Assembly (NCBI GenBank): GCA_046340555.1
Contig: JBKDSL010000147.1
Coordinates: forward strand, 1-48,949
Length of the DNA stretch: 48,949 nucleotides
DNA from: JALRAP01 sp046340555
Lineage (GTDB): Bacteria > Bacteroidota > Bacteroidia > AKYH767-A > OLB10
Reading direction: 5' to 3'
The notes under the pieces were generated by a model. The model saw only the letters and a program-made list of their open reading frames with translations, did not search any database and was not told where the DNA came from. Made by a program: the position numbers and the translations under genes. Positions 33,230 through 41,761 of this stretch are shown one piece after another (position 1 is the stretch's first letter; the number at the start of each line of letters is the position of its first letter).

Positions 33230-35986
33230 TTAGTTCTTGTCGGCTCGCAACAATTTAACTGCACCGTTATATTCTTCACCAAGAGCAGTAACTACTACAT
33301 AGAAGTAAGTGCCATCGGGTAAGTCACCACCATCCCAAACGTTGTTAACGTTATCATAGTTGTCTGTAGAGAACACTTCGTTACCCCAACGATTTACAAT
33401 TCTGACTTTGGTGTTCGGATTTGATTCAACATTCTCTATGATAAACAAGTCGTTGTATCCGTCATCATTTCCAGGTGTGAAAATGTTTGGAATCACAATT
33501 TCGCAGAGTTCTGTTACATCAACAACATCTGTTCCTGTACAGCCATTAGGATCCGTAACGAGTACGTTGTAAGTTCCATAATTGGTGGCGGCGATGGATG
33601 ATGTGGAGGCTGTGAACGCAGGATCTGTGTTCAAAGTCCAAGCGTAACTGTTGCCTGTGATGTCTGGAGCGGTGATAATCGGATCGTCTTGACGATCTAG
33701 ACAAACAAATATTTCCTCACCCAAATCAAAGGTCAATTGTGGGATTACACTCAAAACATAGTCGTCTGTTCCAGTACATCCAGAGGAGTTCGTTACCAAA
33801 ACGGTATAAGTGCCGGATGCGGCAGTATTCAGCGTTTGCGTGTTTCCACCAACCGATGTTCCGTTCAAGCTCCAAGAATAGGTTGATCCAGGGAAACCTG
33901 CATCCAACACAGGATAGGTATCATACGAACAAATGGTCTGATCGCCAGCGAGAGTCACCGGCAATGTAGGTATCACCACGATGTTGATTTCATCGGTGCC
34001 AGTACATAAACCGCCGTTAGTAACGGATACAGTATATGTTCCTGCAGCACTTGGTTGATATGTCTGTGAGGTCGCACCTGCAATGGCATTGCCAGATTGG
34101 AACCATTGGAAAGTGGCACCAGCGTTACCAGCATCCAATACCGGGAAAGGTTCAGTCGAACAGATTTCAACATCGTTACCTAATGTTACAATGGGAGAGG
34201 CGACGATAGTGACATCCACATTATCTGATGTGGAACATGCTGCCGAGAAAGTGACCTGGCAGGTATAGTTACCAGTTTGGTTTGCAGAAATGGTTTGGGA
34301 GGTCGCGCCAGCGATGGTGGTTCCGTTCAAGCTCCAAGTATAGGTAGCTCCAGCGAGGCCTGCATCTAGCACAGGAAACGGACCGGTATCGCAAGACGTT
34401 TGCGGTGCACCAAGATCAATGGAGATATTGTTGACCACATCCAAAACCGCAAGTGTGTCGCCTGGAAGAATGTAAGTGTTACAACGATTGGTAAAAGTGT
34501 TGGCATCAGAACCATTTTGAACCAACAGGTAAACGGGGGTTGCGGGAGCAACTGGCTGACCGAATTGGAATGTGATGATGTTGTTGTAATTGCTAGGTCC
34601 TTGATTGCATCCCGATGTTCCGGTTACAGGATAGCTCACTCCGTTAGCATCAACCAAAACGAATTCAGAGCCATTTCCAGATAGCGTGTTGCATATGATA
34701 TCATAATCAAAGCTTACTGTGAAGGAGTCAAAGACACATGACACAGTTACAGGCTCGGTATTGAAAACGCCGGGATCTGTTACGTTGAAGGCCAATGAAT
34801 CAAACTCTGGGACTTCAACACCGCATTCGCTGAGGAAAGTATTTCCATCGAAACCTTCTTTGGTGTAAGCATAGGTGATACCAGTGGTCAAAGGAAAGAA
34901 GAAGGTCACCAGTATGCTGTCGGTTTGACCGTTGATACAGTTAACAGGAGTAGCGGAAAGTACTGGGTTTGGAAGACCTTGAGGAGTCAGGATGCGGATA
35001 TCGGTTTGTACAATCGAACCGCACTGTACAGGTTGATCAAGTATGATGTAGATTGAAGTGTCGCCGCAACTTGCTGTGAAATATGGTGCAGGGTTTCCGT
35101 TAGGATCGGTTGGGCTAACTACGAATGGAGCTGTGCCAATACAGGTACTCACCACTTTCATCTGCATGTCGCGCTTCACTTGTCCAATTTTCACTCCGTT
35201 GCGGTATTCTTCGCAAACAACAGCTAATACTCCAACTTGAAGCACTGAAGGCGTGAAAGAAATGGTTCCATTTGTGGGATTGCAAACGATAGGGGTGGAG
35301 GAGGCAAGTGGAGTAAGTGCGCCATAGCCAGGTGCATAAGTCACCGGTTGGTTCAGATTGGTTTCGGAAGGAGCCAATGAGAACACAAGTGAATCGCCAT
35401 CGATATCTGTTGCGCCTTGGCTGTAGTAAAACTGGTTTCCAATGCAGAACTGGGTTACTGGAATGTTGGAGAATGTAGGTGAGCTATTGGTAGGATAGTT
35501 GAAGTTGTCCAATGTAGTGGACACGTACAAGTTGAAGCTTGCTGGATTGATCAACGTGTTGATTTGATCGTTGCGGCAACAAAGGTTGTAAGCAAACCTC
35601 CAATCCACACACTGCCCTGGAAGGGTAACCACACCTTGATAGATCCACTCTTCGATTCCGTAGCCGGTACCACCGTTACAAGTGGTAACAACTGTAGGCA
35701 CGCAGGGTGAGGTTGGAATCTGCTGACCAGTTCCAGGCAATGGTTGCAATGTGATGTTGCCACCAGGGAAACAGCTCGAAGAGTATCCAATGGTTGCTGA
35801 GGAAGGGGCTGGAATACCAAAACAGTCCCTGTACAAACGGAGTGTTAATAGGAATTGGTTTGGTCCTACATATTGGTACGTAATGTCGGCTCCTACGGCG
35901 TGACTAGCACGGGTCTCAGTGGTGCTGAGCATTAGAATGCACATCATCATTGCGGTTACACGGGTAAAAACTTTTTTCATCATCAA
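33230..35986 (-). CDS. Large surface protein with Ig-like repeats and type B T9SS domain
   Basis: 918 residues with a signal peptide ending near TETRA (about residue 27). The N-terminal ~290 residues (SHAVGADITYQYVGPNQFLLTLRLYRDCFG...) form a cysteine-containing domain common in Bacteroidota gliding-associated proteins. Four Ig/PKD-like repeats of about 85 residues span roughly 540-825. Three share phrases like FPVLDAG-AGATY and GTYTVSVTN-GLCTGTD. The last 89 residues (830-918; IPNIFTPGNDDGYNDLF, NRWGNEVF, GTYFYVVV) are the type B T9SS domain. It is third in an operon after the sigma factor and CTD-bearing membrane protein (58-bp gap). It is probably the regulated cell-surface cargo of that system. 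Confidence 0.9.
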   Translation of the reverse strand: MMMKKVFTRVTAMMMCILMLSTTETRASHAVGADITYQYVGPNQFLLTLRLYRDCFGIPAPSSATIGYSSSCFPGGNITLQPLPGTGQQIPTSPCVPTVVTTCNGGTGYGIEEWIYQGVVTLPGQCVDWRFAYNLCCRNDQINTLINPASFNLYVSTTLDNFNYPTNSSPTFSNIPVTQFCIGNQFYYSQGATDIDGDSLVFSLAPSETNLNQPVTYAPGYGALTPLASSTPIVCNPTNGTISFTPSVLQVGVLAVVCEEYRNGVKIGQVKRDMQMKVVSTCIGTAPFVVSPTDPNGNPAPYFTASCGDTSIYIILDQPVQCGSIVQTDIRILTPQGLPNPVLSATPVNCINGQTDSILVTFFFPLTTGITYAYTKEGFDGNTFLSECGVEVPEFDSLAFNVTDPGVFNTEPVTVSCVFDSFTVSFDYDIICNTLSGNGSEFVLVDANGVSYPVTGTSGCNQGPSNYNNIITFQFGQPVAPATPVYLLVQNGSDANTFTNRCNTYILPGDTLAVLDVVNNISIDLGAPQTSCDTGPFPVLDAGLAGATYTWSLNGTTIAGATSQTISANQTGNYTCQVTFSAACSTSDNVDVTIVASPIVTLGNDVEICSTEPFPVLDAGNAGATFQWFQSGNAIAGATSQTYQPSAAGTYTVSVTNGGLCTGTDEINIVVIPTLPVTLAGDQTICSYDTYPVLDAGFPGSTYSWSLNGTSVGGNTQTLNTAASGTYTVLVTNSSGCTGTDDYVLSVIPQLTFDLGEEIFVCLDRQDDPIITAPDITGNSYAWTLNTDPAFTASTSSIAATNYGTYNVLVTDPNGCTGTDVVDVTELCEIVIPNIFTPGNDDGYNDLFIIENVESNPNTKVRIVNRWGNEVFSTDNYDNVNNVWDGGDLPDGTYFYVVVTALGEEYNGAVKLLRADKN

Positions 35987-36044
35987 ATTATTTTTATGGT
36001 TTGGTTAATGGTTAATTCAAAATATTATTGGTCAAGATTGTCAA

Positions 36045-36920
36045 TTATCTAAGAAGGTTTATGGTGCCCTTCAACTGCTTGTGGATTCCAAGATTGTTAG
36101 AGACAAAAGTAACATAAAAATATGTTCCATTTGCGGCCTCTGCACCTCCTGTTTTTGTTCCATCCCAACCGGTAGATTCTTGGGAAAATTCCACCATCAA
36201 TTCGCCGTTTTGGTTGAATACCTTGGTGGAATGAGTTACGTTTTCTGCTACAGGGATGTTGAATAAGTCGTTTTTGCCGTCGCCATTAGGAGTGAAAATA
36301 TTAGGTATTTCATTCACTAACAAATTTTTATAGGCTTTTTCGGTTGTCGTTATCAGGGTCTCAATGGGGTTTTGATTGGAATTGATTTTGGAGTCAACGC
36401 TTTTGGTGTTGGTTGATGCTACAGGTTCTACAACGGTGGCAATTTCGGTGCTTTGGTCCTGGTCGACTTGGTTGTTAGGATTTTCTCTACCAGAGAGGGT
36501 TGTAGCTGGCTCCAAGTTCAAATCCTGATTACTTTCAATTGGAGGCATAACTGAGCTTGTTGAATTGCTCTGGATAGCTTCGGCATTTTCAGGTAGGGAT
36601 CCTGCTGGCTCAAACTCAGACATTTTTGTCTGAGTTTCTTGCCCAATGGGGTTATTGTTATTGTTCTGCCCCTCATTGGTTGAGGCCCCCTTTTCAGGGT
36701 TTTGAAGCAAATGCCCAACTCCTATGACCGACCCAACCAAAATAGAAGTAACGGCAATTGATTTGATGATAACACCAAGTTTGCTAGCAGCTGCAGCCCC
36801 ACCAATAGTTTTACCTACTAATCCGGATTGAACCTTTGTCCAGATGGCTGGATCTACCGGCTCAGTATGGTGCTCTAATCGGTCTTTAAATAATTCTGCT
36901 ATTTCGTCGCGTTCTTTCAA
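36045..36920 (-). CDS. Putative anti-sigma factor fused to a type B T9SS C-terminal domain
   Basis: 291 residues, no signal peptide. Residues 1-47 are a short charged cytoplasmic segment (DEIAELFKDRLEHHTEPVDPAIW...) of the kind found at the N-terminus of Bacteroidota sigma-linked membrane regulators. One transmembrane helix spans about residues 48-71. A low-complexity, Asn/Gln/Ser/Thr-rich linker (about 72-200) follows. Residues 203-291 match the gliding motility-associated type B domain: IPNIFTPNGDGKNDLF, GWDG, NGTYFYV. The usual RWG is replaced by QNG. The gene starts 4 bp after the ECF sigma gene ends, so the anti-sigma role is inferred from context. The CTD would sit in the periplasm. Confidence 0.7.
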   Translation of the reverse strand: MKERDEIAELFKDRLEHHTEPVDPAIWTKVQSGLVGKTIGGAAAASKLGVIIKSIAVTSILVGSVIGVGHLLQNPEKGASTNEGQNNNNNPIGQETQTKMSEFEPAGSLPENAEAIQSNSTSSVMPPIESNQDLNLEPATTLSGRENPNNQVDQDQSTEIATVVEPVASTNTKSVDSKINSNQNPIETLITTTEKAYKNLLVNEIPNIFTPNGDGKNDLFNIPVAENVTHSTKVFNQNGELMVEFSQESTGWDGTKTGGAEAANGTYFYVTFVSNNLGIHKQLKGTINLLR

Positions 36921-36924
36921 GTTG

Positions 36925-37485
36925 TCAGCGTATCTCTTGTGGTTCAGCTATTTGGAGCATTTTTTGCAGTTGTGCCCGTGCTCTGGAATATTGCGATTTA
37001 GAAGTGTTTTCAGATATTCCAAGCAGTTGTCCAATTTCTTTGTGCGAGTAACCCTCGATGGCATACAAGTTGAAGACGGTTCGAAATCCATTTGGCAGCG
37101 ATTGTATCATCATCATCAAGTCTCTCGCTTGCAATTGGTCTCCTGGCTTTAATCCTGTATGTGGAATTTCTGAATCTTCTGTTAAATCGTTGATTTGTAG
37201 TTTTTTATTTCTTCTTAAGGCATCCAATGCCGTGTTTACCATGATTCTTTTAATCCACCCCTCCAACGATCCTTGGTTTCTGAACAATTCAATTTTGCTA
37301 AAAACCTTAATAAAACCATCCTGAAGCAAGTCCTCGGCTTCCGCCTTGTTAACCGTGTATCTACAACAAACAGCTAACATTTTGCTGCTGAATGTTTTAT
37401 ATAACAATTCTTGCGCTGCCGGCTGGTTTCTGATACAACCTTCGATCAGTTCCTGCTCCGACATTTCTTCAGTTTTCATCTCCAA
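36925..37485 (-). CDS. ECF-type RNA polymerase sigma factor
   Basis: 186 residues with only the two ECF domains. Region 2 runs from about 28 to 95, with AEDLLQDGFIKVF (the -10 recognition/core-binding helix) and GWIKRIMVNTALDALRR. Region 4 is about 125-180, with LPNGFRTVFNLYAIEGYSHKEIGQLLGISENTSKSQYSRAR, a helix-turn-helix that binds the -35-like box. There is no anti-sigma-independent extension. The neighbouring membrane protein is the probable regulator. It is divergent from lepA across about 107 bp. No TAnnTTTG box precedes it, consistent with control by another sigma or itself. Confidence 0.93.
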   Translation of the reverse strand: MEMKTEEMSEQELIEGCIRNQPAAQELLYKTFSSKMLAVCCRYTVNKAEAEDLLQDGFIKVFSKIELFRNQGSLEGWIKRIMVNTALDALRRNKKLQINDLTEDSEIPHTGLKPGDQLQARDLMMMIQSLPNGFRTVFNLYAIEGYSHKEIGQLLGISENTSKSQYSRARAQLQKMLQIAEPQEIR

Positions 37486-37577
37486 GACTCTATTCTTCCC
37501 CTATGGGTTGCACGCTTTTAGTAAAATTAAACAATGGCTCAACATCCCCGATAAGGGACTGCCGCTGCTTTTATACT

Positions 37578-37585
37578 TACCTTTG
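37578..37585 (+). promoter_or_regulatory. -7 box of lepA
   Basis: TACCTTTG, 7 nt before the ATG at 37593. It lies inside a longer ORF reading back to 37503, which therefore cannot be the true start for this transcript. Confidence 0.6.
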
Positions 37586-37592
37586 CGCCCCA

Positions 37593-39380
37593 ATGGACAA
37601 TATCCGTAATTTTTGCATCATCGCCCACATCGACCATGGTAAAAGTACCTTGGCCGACAGGCTTTTAGAATATACCAATACCGTTTCCAAGCGCGACTTG
37701 CAGGCGCAAGTGCTTGACGATATGGACCTTGAGCGAGAGCGTGGTATAACTATTAAAAGTCATGCCATTCAAATGGACTATGAATTCGAGGGGCAAAAAT
37801 ATGTACTCAACCTGATCGATACCCCTGGTCACGTCGACTTTTCATATGAGGTTTCTCGCTCTATAGCTGCCTGCGAAGGTGCTCTACTAATAGTTGATGC
37901 GGCCCAGGGAATACAAGCGCAAACTATTTCCAACCTGTATCTAGCACTGGAAAACGACTTGCACATCATCCCAATACTGAACAAGATTGATCTTCCATCA
38001 GCTGAACCTGAATTGGTTAAGGATCAAATTGTGGATTTATTGGGTTGTAAACGTGAAGAAATCATCCCTGCGTCTGGAAAAACAGGCATGGGTGTTCACG
38101 ATGTGCTTCGCGCAATAGTTGAGCGGGTACCAGCTCCCAAGGGAGATCCCAATGCACCACTCAAGGCTTTGATCTTCGATTCCGTTTTCAACTCTTTCCG
38201 TGGTATCATTGCGTACTTCAGGGTTTTCGACGGACAAATCAAAACCAACGACCATGTGAAATTCGTGGCAACTGCAAAAGATTATTCCGCTGATGAAATC
38301 GGTATCCTCAAGCTAGACAAGGTTCCACGAAATGTCGTGAAAGCCGGTGATGTTGGATACATCATATCGGGTATCAAAGAAGCCCGTGAGGTGAAGGTTG
38401 GTGATACCATCACAACCGTGGATAGGCCTTGTGAGAATATAATTACTGGTTTTGAGGATGTGAAGCCGATGGTGTTTGCGGGTATTTATCCGGTAGATAC
38501 AGATGAATACGAAGAGTTGCGTTCGTCTATTGAAAAGCTTCAGCTGAACGATGCTTCGCTGGTATTTGAACCAGAATCGTCTGCCGCACTCGGCTTCGGT
38601 TTCCGCTGCGGATTCCTAGGCATGTTGCACATGGAAATCATCCAGGAACGTTTGGAGCGCGAGTTCAACATGACTGTCATAACCACGGTCCCCAACGTAT
38701 CTTACAAGGCATACCTGACCAGTGGAGAGGAGTTGGAGGTCAACAATCCTAGCGATTTCCCCGATCCCTCTAAATTGGACCGAATTGAAGAGCCGTACAT
38801 CAAAGCAACCATCATTACCAAATCAGAATTCATCGGTTCTGTAATGGGTCTTTGTATTGGTAAGCGTGGCTCGATTGTAAACCAAAGCTACCTGACCATC
38901 GATCGCGTGGAACTCATTTTTGAAATGCCATTGGCAGAAATCGTGTTCGATTTTTACGATAAGCTAAAGTCCATTTCCAAAGGTTACGCATCATTCGATT
39001 ATCATCAAATCGGCTATAAGACTTCTGATCTTGTCAGGCTTGATATTCGTTTGAACGGTGATCCCGTAGATGCGCTTTCGGCCCTAATTCACCGCGATCA
39101 TTCCTATACTTTCGGTCGTAAAATCTGCGAAAAACTTAAAGAGCTCATCACCCGTCAGCAATTCGAGATTGTGATCCAGGCCTCCATCGGAGCCAAAATC
39201 ATCGCCCGGGAAACTTTGAAGGCTCTTAGAAAAGATGTAACTGCCAAGTGTTATGGTGGTGACATCTCGCGTAAGCGTAAACTTTTGGAAAAACAGAAGG
39301 AAGGTAAGAAGCGTATGCGCCAAGTTGGAAACGTGGAAATACCCCAACAAGCATTCTTGGCTGTATTGAAACTCGACTAA
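37593..39380 (+). CDS. lepA: Translation elongation factor 4 (LepA)
   Basis: 595 residues from the ATG at 37593 (MDNIRNFCIIAHIDHGKSTLADRL), the family's normal length and start. G1 is AHIDHGKST, G2 is ERGITIKSH, G3 is DTPGHVDF, and G4 NKID is in the usual place. The C-terminal RKRKLLEKQKEGKKRMRQ tail is the LepA-specific domain. EF4 is a ribosomal GTPase implicated in back-translocation or ribosome biogenesis. Not in an operon with the divergent sigma gene. Confidence 0.97.
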   Translation: MDNIRNFCIIAHIDHGKSTLADRLLEYTNTVSKRDLQAQVLDDMDLERERGITIKSHAIQMDYEFEGQKYVLNLIDTPGHVDFSYEVSRSIAACEGALLIVDAAQGIQAQTISNLYLALENDLHIIPILNKIDLPSAEPELVKDQIVDLLGCKREEIIPASGKTGMGVHDVLRAIVERVPAPKGDPNAPLKALIFDSVFNSFRGIIAYFRVFDGQIKTNDHVKFVATAKDYSADEIGILKLDKVPRNVVKAGDVGYIISGIKEAREVKVGDTITTVDRPCENIITGFEDVKPMVFAGIYPVDTDEYEELRSSIEKLQLNDASLVFEPESSAALGFGFRCGFLGMLHMEIIQERLEREFNMTVITTVPNVSYKAYLTSGEELEVNNPSDFPDPSKLDRIEEPYIKATIITKSEFIGSVMGLCIGKRGSIVNQSYLTIDRVELIFEMPLAEIVFDFYDKLKSISKGYASFDYHQIGYKTSDLVRLDIRLNGDPVDALSALIHRDHSYTFGRKICEKLKELITRQQFEIVIQASIGAKIIARETLKALRKDVTAKCYGGDISRKRKLLEKQKEGKKRMRQVGNVEIPQQAFLAVLKLD

Positions 39381-39408
39381 AAAGCTAAAAGGTCAATTGG
39401 CCAATCGT

Positions 39409-39560
39409 AACTGCTTCCTGGTTCTGCTACTTCTTACCTGGTGCTGCTTCCTGGTTCTTTTACTGCTTGCTGATACTGTTGCTAGTACTGTTGCTAGTAC
39501 TGTTACTGCTGCTGGTATTGCTTACTGGTACTGCTACTGGTTCTGCTAACAGGTACTGCT
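39409..39560. repeat. Degenerate CAGTAN hexamer array after purS
   Basis: On the minus strand, about 25 imperfect units of CAGTAN (CAGTAG, CAGTAC, CAGCAG, CAGGAA...), including the exact 12-mer TACTGTTGCTAG twice on the plus strand. It begins within 2 bp of the purS stop codon and fills most of the 180 bp between lepA and purS. Confidence 0.75.
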
Positions 39561-39561
39561 A

Positions 39562-39816
39562 CTATTTCACTTCCTCCAATAGGAACTCATAATACTCCAT
39601 TATGGGGTTGGCCAAAAGTTTTTTGCAAGCTTCGTCCACTTTTTGGGATGCCTCATCTTTGCTTCCAGACTCAAGTTCCAAAGTAATATGCTTACCTATA
39701 CGGACATTATCAATTTCAGGTAGCCCTAGGTTTTTCATGGAAGAAGTTACGGCCTTGCCTTGGGGATCCAAAAGGGCTTTCAAAGGCATGATAGTGATGC
39801 TGGCGTTGAATTTCAT
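39562..39816 (-). CDS. purS: Phosphoribosylformylglycinamidine synthase subunit PurS
   Basis: An 84-residue stand-alone PurS, the small bridging subunit of the PurLQS complex that makes FGAM in purine synthesis. Typical features are the opening KFNASITIMPLKALLDPQGKAV, the centre VRIGKHITLELE, and the C-terminal ACKKLLANPIMEYYEF. It shows that this organism uses the small-PurL system rather than a fused PurL. No purL or purQ is nearby. It lies 13 bp after pssA on the same strand, so likely cotranscribed. Confidence 0.92.
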   Translation of the reverse strand: MKFNASITIMPLKALLDPQGKAVTSSMKNLGLPEIDNVRIGKHITLELESGSKDEASQKVDEACKKLLANPIMEYYEFLLEEVK

Positions 39817-39829
39817 GGAAGTTGGTTGT

Positions 39830-40537
39830 TTAAATTTTGACGGGTTTGCTGATGACGGAACTAACGATATATAAAACTATGGTAAGCGGTATTCCAACAT
39901 ATCCAAAAAATGCAATGGATAATATTGAAGATATGATCAATAGGTATTGGGAGCTGTTTTCACGGTATGAATATGATTTGAATTTTAGCGCCAACAAGGG
40001 CAGTTCCGAGTTCAGCAACCAGGCAATTACCATGCTGAGTCCGCAAATGAAAAAAGGATTCAGAATGGTCGGAGTCAGGTTCAAGCTGTCGTGTTCCACC
40101 ACCAAAGCTAACCCCATCATCAAAATAGTTATGGCTGGAGTGGGTACACCAATAAACGAGTCTGTCTGCCGGGTATCTACATTAAATCTTGCCAAGCGTA
40201 TGGCCGATGCAATGGTGATAATCAGTGGGAAATAGGCAAAGGGAGAGAATGTATCAGGGGCTAATGAAAATGGGGGGCTTGCCAAACATAGGTGGCAGCC
40301 AATCAGTCCGGGAACCAATCCAAATGAAACAACATCGGCCAAAGAGTCCAGTTCTTTTCCTATGGTTGAAGAGGCTTTCATGGCCCTGGCGGCAAAACCA
40401 TCTAAGAAGTCAAACACCAATGAACCTAAGGTTAAAAGTGCAGAAACCTCAATTTCTCCCTTGAAAATGAATACGATAGAAAAGCATCCGCAAAGCAGAT
40501 TTAAACAGGTAAGCGTATTGGGGATTTGGCTGAACAT
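39830..40537 (-). CDS. pssA: CDP-diacylglycerol-serine O-phosphatidyltransferase
   Basis: A 235-residue integral membrane enzyme making phosphatidylserine, the precursor of phosphatidylethanolamine. The CDP-alcohol phosphatidyltransferase signature D-G-x2-A-R-x8-G-x3-D-x3-D is seen in DFLDGFAARAMKASSTIG and KELDSLADVVSFG (about residues 43-75). About six to seven hydrophobic helices follow. The start at 40537 lies 13 nt after a -7 box. Confidence 0.93.
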   Translation of the reverse strand: MFSQIPNTLTCLNLLCGCFSIVFIFKGEIEVSALLTLGSLVFDFLDGFAARAMKASSTIGKELDSLADVVSFGLVPGLIGCHLCLASPPFSLAPDTFSPFAYFPLIITIASAIRLARFNVDTRQTDSFIGVPTPAITILMMGLALVVEHDSLNLTPTILNPFFICGLSMVIAWLLNSELPLLALKFKSYSYRENSSQYLLIISSILSIAFFGYVGIPLTIVLYIVSSVISKPVKI

Positions 40538-40550
40538 GTAATTTGAAGGT

Positions 40551-40558
40551 CAAATTTA
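40551..40558 (-). promoter_or_regulatory. -7 box of pssA
   Basis: TAAATTTG on the minus strand, 13 nt before the ATG. It would serve pssA-purS. Confidence 0.5.
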
Positions 40559-40644
40559 GCCAATTTGTAACGCATCCTCTAGAAAAGCACGTTTAGATAT
40601 CTGTGGGTCGCATAACAATTATGCAAAACCTGTGTTGTATTATT

Positions 40645-40652
40645 TACATTTG
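40645..40652 (+). promoter_or_regulatory. -7 box of the porV2/porU2-like operon
   Basis: TACATTTG, 29 nt before the ATG at 40682. No TTTG at the -33 position. Confidence 0.5.
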
Positions 40653-40681
40653 GATTTATAAACACTGAGAGACTTTCAACA

Positions 40682-41761
40682 ATGATCATAAGAATCCTTT
40701 GTGCCGCGTTCGGTTTGTTTTCTTATTCCACGGTTCTGATCGCGCAGAACGCGCCCAAATACAGCAACGAATTTTTGACTATCGGGGTAGGTGCTCGAGC
40801 CCTGGGTATGTCGGGTTCGGTTGTTGCCACTAGTTCAGACGTGACTTCAGGCTATTGGAATCCGGCGGGTTTGGTTTTAGGTAAAGGTGATTTGCAAATC
40901 GGACTCATGCACGCCGATTATTTCGCCGGTATCGCCAAATACGATTATGGTTCCATAGTCGCCCCGGTTGATGCCACTCGCGCTGCAGGTGTTTCCATCA
41001 TCCGATTCGCAATTGACGATATCATCGATTCCACTGAGCTGATAGATGCTGATGGAAATATCAATTACGACCGATTGAAATCCTTCAGTGCCGCTGATTA
41101 TGCATTTGTTTTCAGCTATGCCACGCGCACGAAAATCGAAGGCCTTCGTTATGGTGCGAATGTGAAAGTCATTCACCGGAAGGTTGGCGACTTTGCAAAA
41201 GCTTGGGGCTTCGGTTTGGACTTTGGAGCTCAATATGAAAAAGGAAATTGGCGTTTTGGAGCTGTAGGTAAGGATATAACATCAACCTTCAATTCTTGGA
41301 CCTTCAATACTGAAAAACTCGAAACCGTGTTCACGCAAACCGGTAATGAAATCCCTTCGAACGGAACCGAGTTAACCTTGCCAAGGCTGATCCTTGGAGC
41401 TGCCTACAATATAAAAATCGGCGAGAAATTCACCGCATTACCTGAATTGGATGTTGATGTAACCTTCGATGGGAAAAGGAACGTTCTGCTTGGTGGCGAC
41501 TTCGCCAGCTTGGATCCTCATATGGGATTGGAGCTGGGTTATCGCGATTTCATTTTTGTAAGGGGAGGTGTTGGTGGTATCCAGAAGATTGAGGATTTTG
41601 AAGGGAATGGAAAGTGGAATTCTCAACCTAACTTCGGAGTCGGAATTAAAATCAAGAATGTAAATATCGATTACGCCCTCACTAACATCGGTGCATCTGG
41701 CGAGTCTTTGTATTCAAACATATTCTCCTTGAGGTTTAGCTTATTCAAACAGAAAAAATGA
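40682..41761 (+). CDS. PorV/PorQ-family outer-membrane protein (PorV2-like)
   Basis: 359 residues with a signal peptide ending LIAQ (about residue 21). The mature N-terminus (EFLTIGVGARALGMSGSVVATSSDVTSGYWNPAGL) is the hallmark of the PorV/PorQ barrel family, related to FadL. PorV shuttles T9SS cargo from the translocon to the PorU sortase. Here the gene overlaps by ATGA (41758-41761) with a C25 peptidase gene, so the products are probably made together and partnered. The pair resembles what is annotated elsewhere as PorV2/PorU2, an auxiliary set whose role is not established. Confidence 0.8.
   Translation: MIIRILCAAFGLFSYSTVLIAQNAPKYSNEFLTIGVGARALGMSGSVVATSSDVTSGYWNPAGLVLGKGDLQIGLMHADYFAGIAKYDYGSIVAPVDATRAAGVSIIRFAIDDIIDSTELIDADGNINYDRLKSFSAADYAFVFSYATRTKIEGLRYGANVKVIHRKVGDFAKAWGFGLDFGAQYEKGNWRFGAVGKDITSTFNSWTFNTEKLETVFTQTGNEIPSNGTELTLPRLILGAAYNIKIGEKFTALPELDVDVTFDGKRNVLLGGDFASLDPHMGLELGYRDFIFVRGGVGGIQKIEDFEGNGKWNSQPNFGVGIKIKNVNIDYALTNIGASGESLYSNIFSLRFSLFKQKK

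Noticed and set aside
39409..39560. Coding low-complexity peptide in the hexamer array
   Set aside because: No frame has a suitable start or conserved partner; the array lies between two stop codons of converging genes.
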